Origin: Tetragonia tetragonoides
Taxonomy: Eukaryota > Streptophyta > Magnoliopsida > Caryophyllales > Aizoaceae
Reading direction: 5' to 3'
DNA length: 64,000 nt
Assembly: GCA_038025085.1 (NCBI GenBank)
Contig: CM076139.1
Span: 19,733,307-19,797,306, forward strand
The position numbers were made by a program, and so were the translations under genes. Below the pieces are notes generated by a model. The model saw only the letters and a program-made list of their open reading frames with translations. It made no database searches and was not told the origin of the DNA. Shown piece after piece: positions 62,885-64,000 of this stretch. Position 1 is the first letter of the stretch, and each line of letters opens with the position of its first letter.

Positions 62885-63091
62885 ATGGAGGAAACGTTTG
62901 TGGGTGAAATGGCTAGATTTGATAGGCTAATAGAAGATATTCATGAAGATGTTTATATTTTGATTCGCCGTCTTCTTGGGGTCCTTCAACCGAAAGAGGT
63001 GTGTAGTATCATGAATGGTGACCGTCCATTAAAGAATTTAGAGGAGAAATATTTTGAAAATTGTCGTTCCAAGGGTAATCCACGTACATGA
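62885..63091 (+). CDS. Small ORF of unknown nature
   Basis: The 68 codons from ATG 62,885 read MEETFVGEMARFDRLIEDIH, then RRLLGVLQPKEVC and NCRSKGNPRT. It is amphipathic and acidic at the start. I do not recognise it. It could be an exon of a transposon gene or a chance frame; no splice sites or promoter decide. Confidence 0.25.
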   Translation: MEETFVGEMARFDRLIEDIHEDVYILIRRLLGVLQPKEVCSIMNGDRPLKNLEEKYFENCRSKGNPRT

Positions 63092-63431
63092 CCTTGTGTG
63101 GGGTGCATGGATGTTCATCATGTACTAGTGCTTGATTTACATGTTCATATCTATGAATCAACCATCATGTACTACTTTAAATTGAAACGTAATGTGAGTT
63201 AAGCCTTCATGTTTCTTTATTTGATGTCTAAGTCATTAATTATGTGTTTTATTTGTCATTATTTTAAGAACAAACTATATTGTTAGGCATTCTTTAATGT
63301 AAGGGTGACAAAGATAAATGATGTTGCAAATTGAACGCTGAATATGAATGCTGGAAAATTGATTACAATTTAGGAAGATCTTAACATAGGTGATGAATAA
63401 CATCATCAATTGAAGTACTATCTAAATAACT
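63092..63431. other. Spacer without a recognisable gene
   Basis: AT-rich sequence between the small ORF and the unknown minus-strand gene; no supportable feature. Confidence 0.5.
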
Positions 63432-63997
63432 CTACTCACTATCAGAAAGACCCTCCAACTCATCAATCCTGTTGAGGCTGTCAAAGTTCTCCTCATCTAG
63501 CTTTGCCTCCCAATTTCCTATTTCTTCCTTCTCCTCCAAATTCTTGTCGTAAATATCTGGTAGCTTCCATAGTGGAGGAGAAGAAGGTTCAAAATTGAAA
63601 CCCTCACCAGAACATAGCTTTCTTAGCACATGAGGCGTAAATTTGTCAGCAAGTCTTTCCATAAGGAGGATAACCTCCTCTTTTTACTTCCATATACTCT
63701 TGCCTCTTCTCATTCAGTTCCAATTGGAGTTGTTGAAGTCGAGCTGTTACGATTTCAAAAGCACATAAATAAAAGATAATGAAATTGATAAAATAGTACT
63801 AAGGCTAGAGAACAGGTGGTTTCTTTGGGTACTTTATCCATCATCTCGAACATCTCTTCCATTGGTATAGGAGAATCAGGTTGAGAAAGAAACTCAGATT
63901 CACTAGGAGGGGTTTCTGGGGTGGGATAGAGAGTTGTCCTTTTCCTTTCGCGTGCTGGGCTGGAGGAATCAGGAGCATGTTTGTTATTGTTTGCCAT
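63432..63997 (-). CDS. Unrecognised two-exon gene at the right edge
   Basis: The ATG at 63,997 gives MANNNKHAPDSSSPARERKR, Pro/Ser/Glu-rich, then PMEEMFEMMDKVPKET. An intron-like AT-rich segment follows (about 63,750-63,830, acceptor AACAG). Then comes a short Gln/Leu/Glu-rich stretch (LQQLQLELNEKRQEYMEV) suggesting a coiled coil. A final part from about 63,670 reads ERLADKFTPHVLRKLCSG and ends in an acidic tail (NRIDELEGLSDSE) at 63,432. A one-base shift in an A run near 63,685 is needed between the coil and the last part. I do not recognise the family and name no function. The ATG lies three bases from the window edge, so its promoter is outside. Confidence 0.45.
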
Positions 63998-64000
63998 TGT

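Overview
The window is repeat-dense nuclear DNA of a flowering plant, most likely a eudicot. The evidence is the families present: Athila- and Tat/Ogre-lineage Ty3/gypsy retrotransposons with their characteristic tRNA primer sites, plant L1-type LINEs, a FAR1/FRS-type MULE transposase gene, a two-domain B3 (REM-like) gene, plant mobile domain (PMD) and DUF7745-like genes, an F-box-like gene of the At2g35280 type, RNase T2 pseudogenes, and GT-AG introns. No species can be named from this alone. No rRNA, tRNA, CRISPR or prokaryotic feature was seen.

Layout. 0-10.6 kb: an AT-rich repeat with a (TA)n tract, then a three-level nest. A 5.8 kb LINE sits in a 3.0 kb solo LTR, which sits in the 3' end of an older LINE. 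11.9-31.9 kb: a 5'-truncated LINE ends in a 2.5 kb block that also holds an RNase T2 pseudogene and ends in (TA)n. The block is tandemly duplicated (13.5-16.0 and 29.4-31.9 kb). A 13.3 kb Tat/Ogre-lineage retrotransposon has inserted into the (TA)n between the two copies. This element lies on the minus strand, has lost RT/RNase H, and carries two plus-strand (antisense) genes between integrase and its 3' LTR: a multi-exon PMD gene and a DUF7745-like gene with its own TATA box. Short tandem repeats lie between the PMD gene and that LTR.

35-43 kb: a decayed FRS/MULE transposase gene, a decayed two-B3-domain gene, and a short intact F-box-like ORF with a TATA box. 44-62.6 kb: one Ulp1-like (peptidase C48) gene split over 18.5 kb by three insertions: a LINE in an exon, a young Athila element in an intron, and a solo LTR in the exon before the catalytic cysteine. 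The His, Asp, Gln and Cys residues and all downstream splice phases are still readable. 62.6-64 kb: an unrecognised gene runs off the right edge on the minus strand.

The window reads as successive insertions into a gene-poor region. Nearly every coding unit is broken. The only clearly open units are the F-box-like ORF and most of the Athila polyprotein, whose LTRs differ at about nine positions in 1.2 kb. All coordinates, splice sites and mismatch counts were read by eye; family assignments come from motif recognition without database searches.
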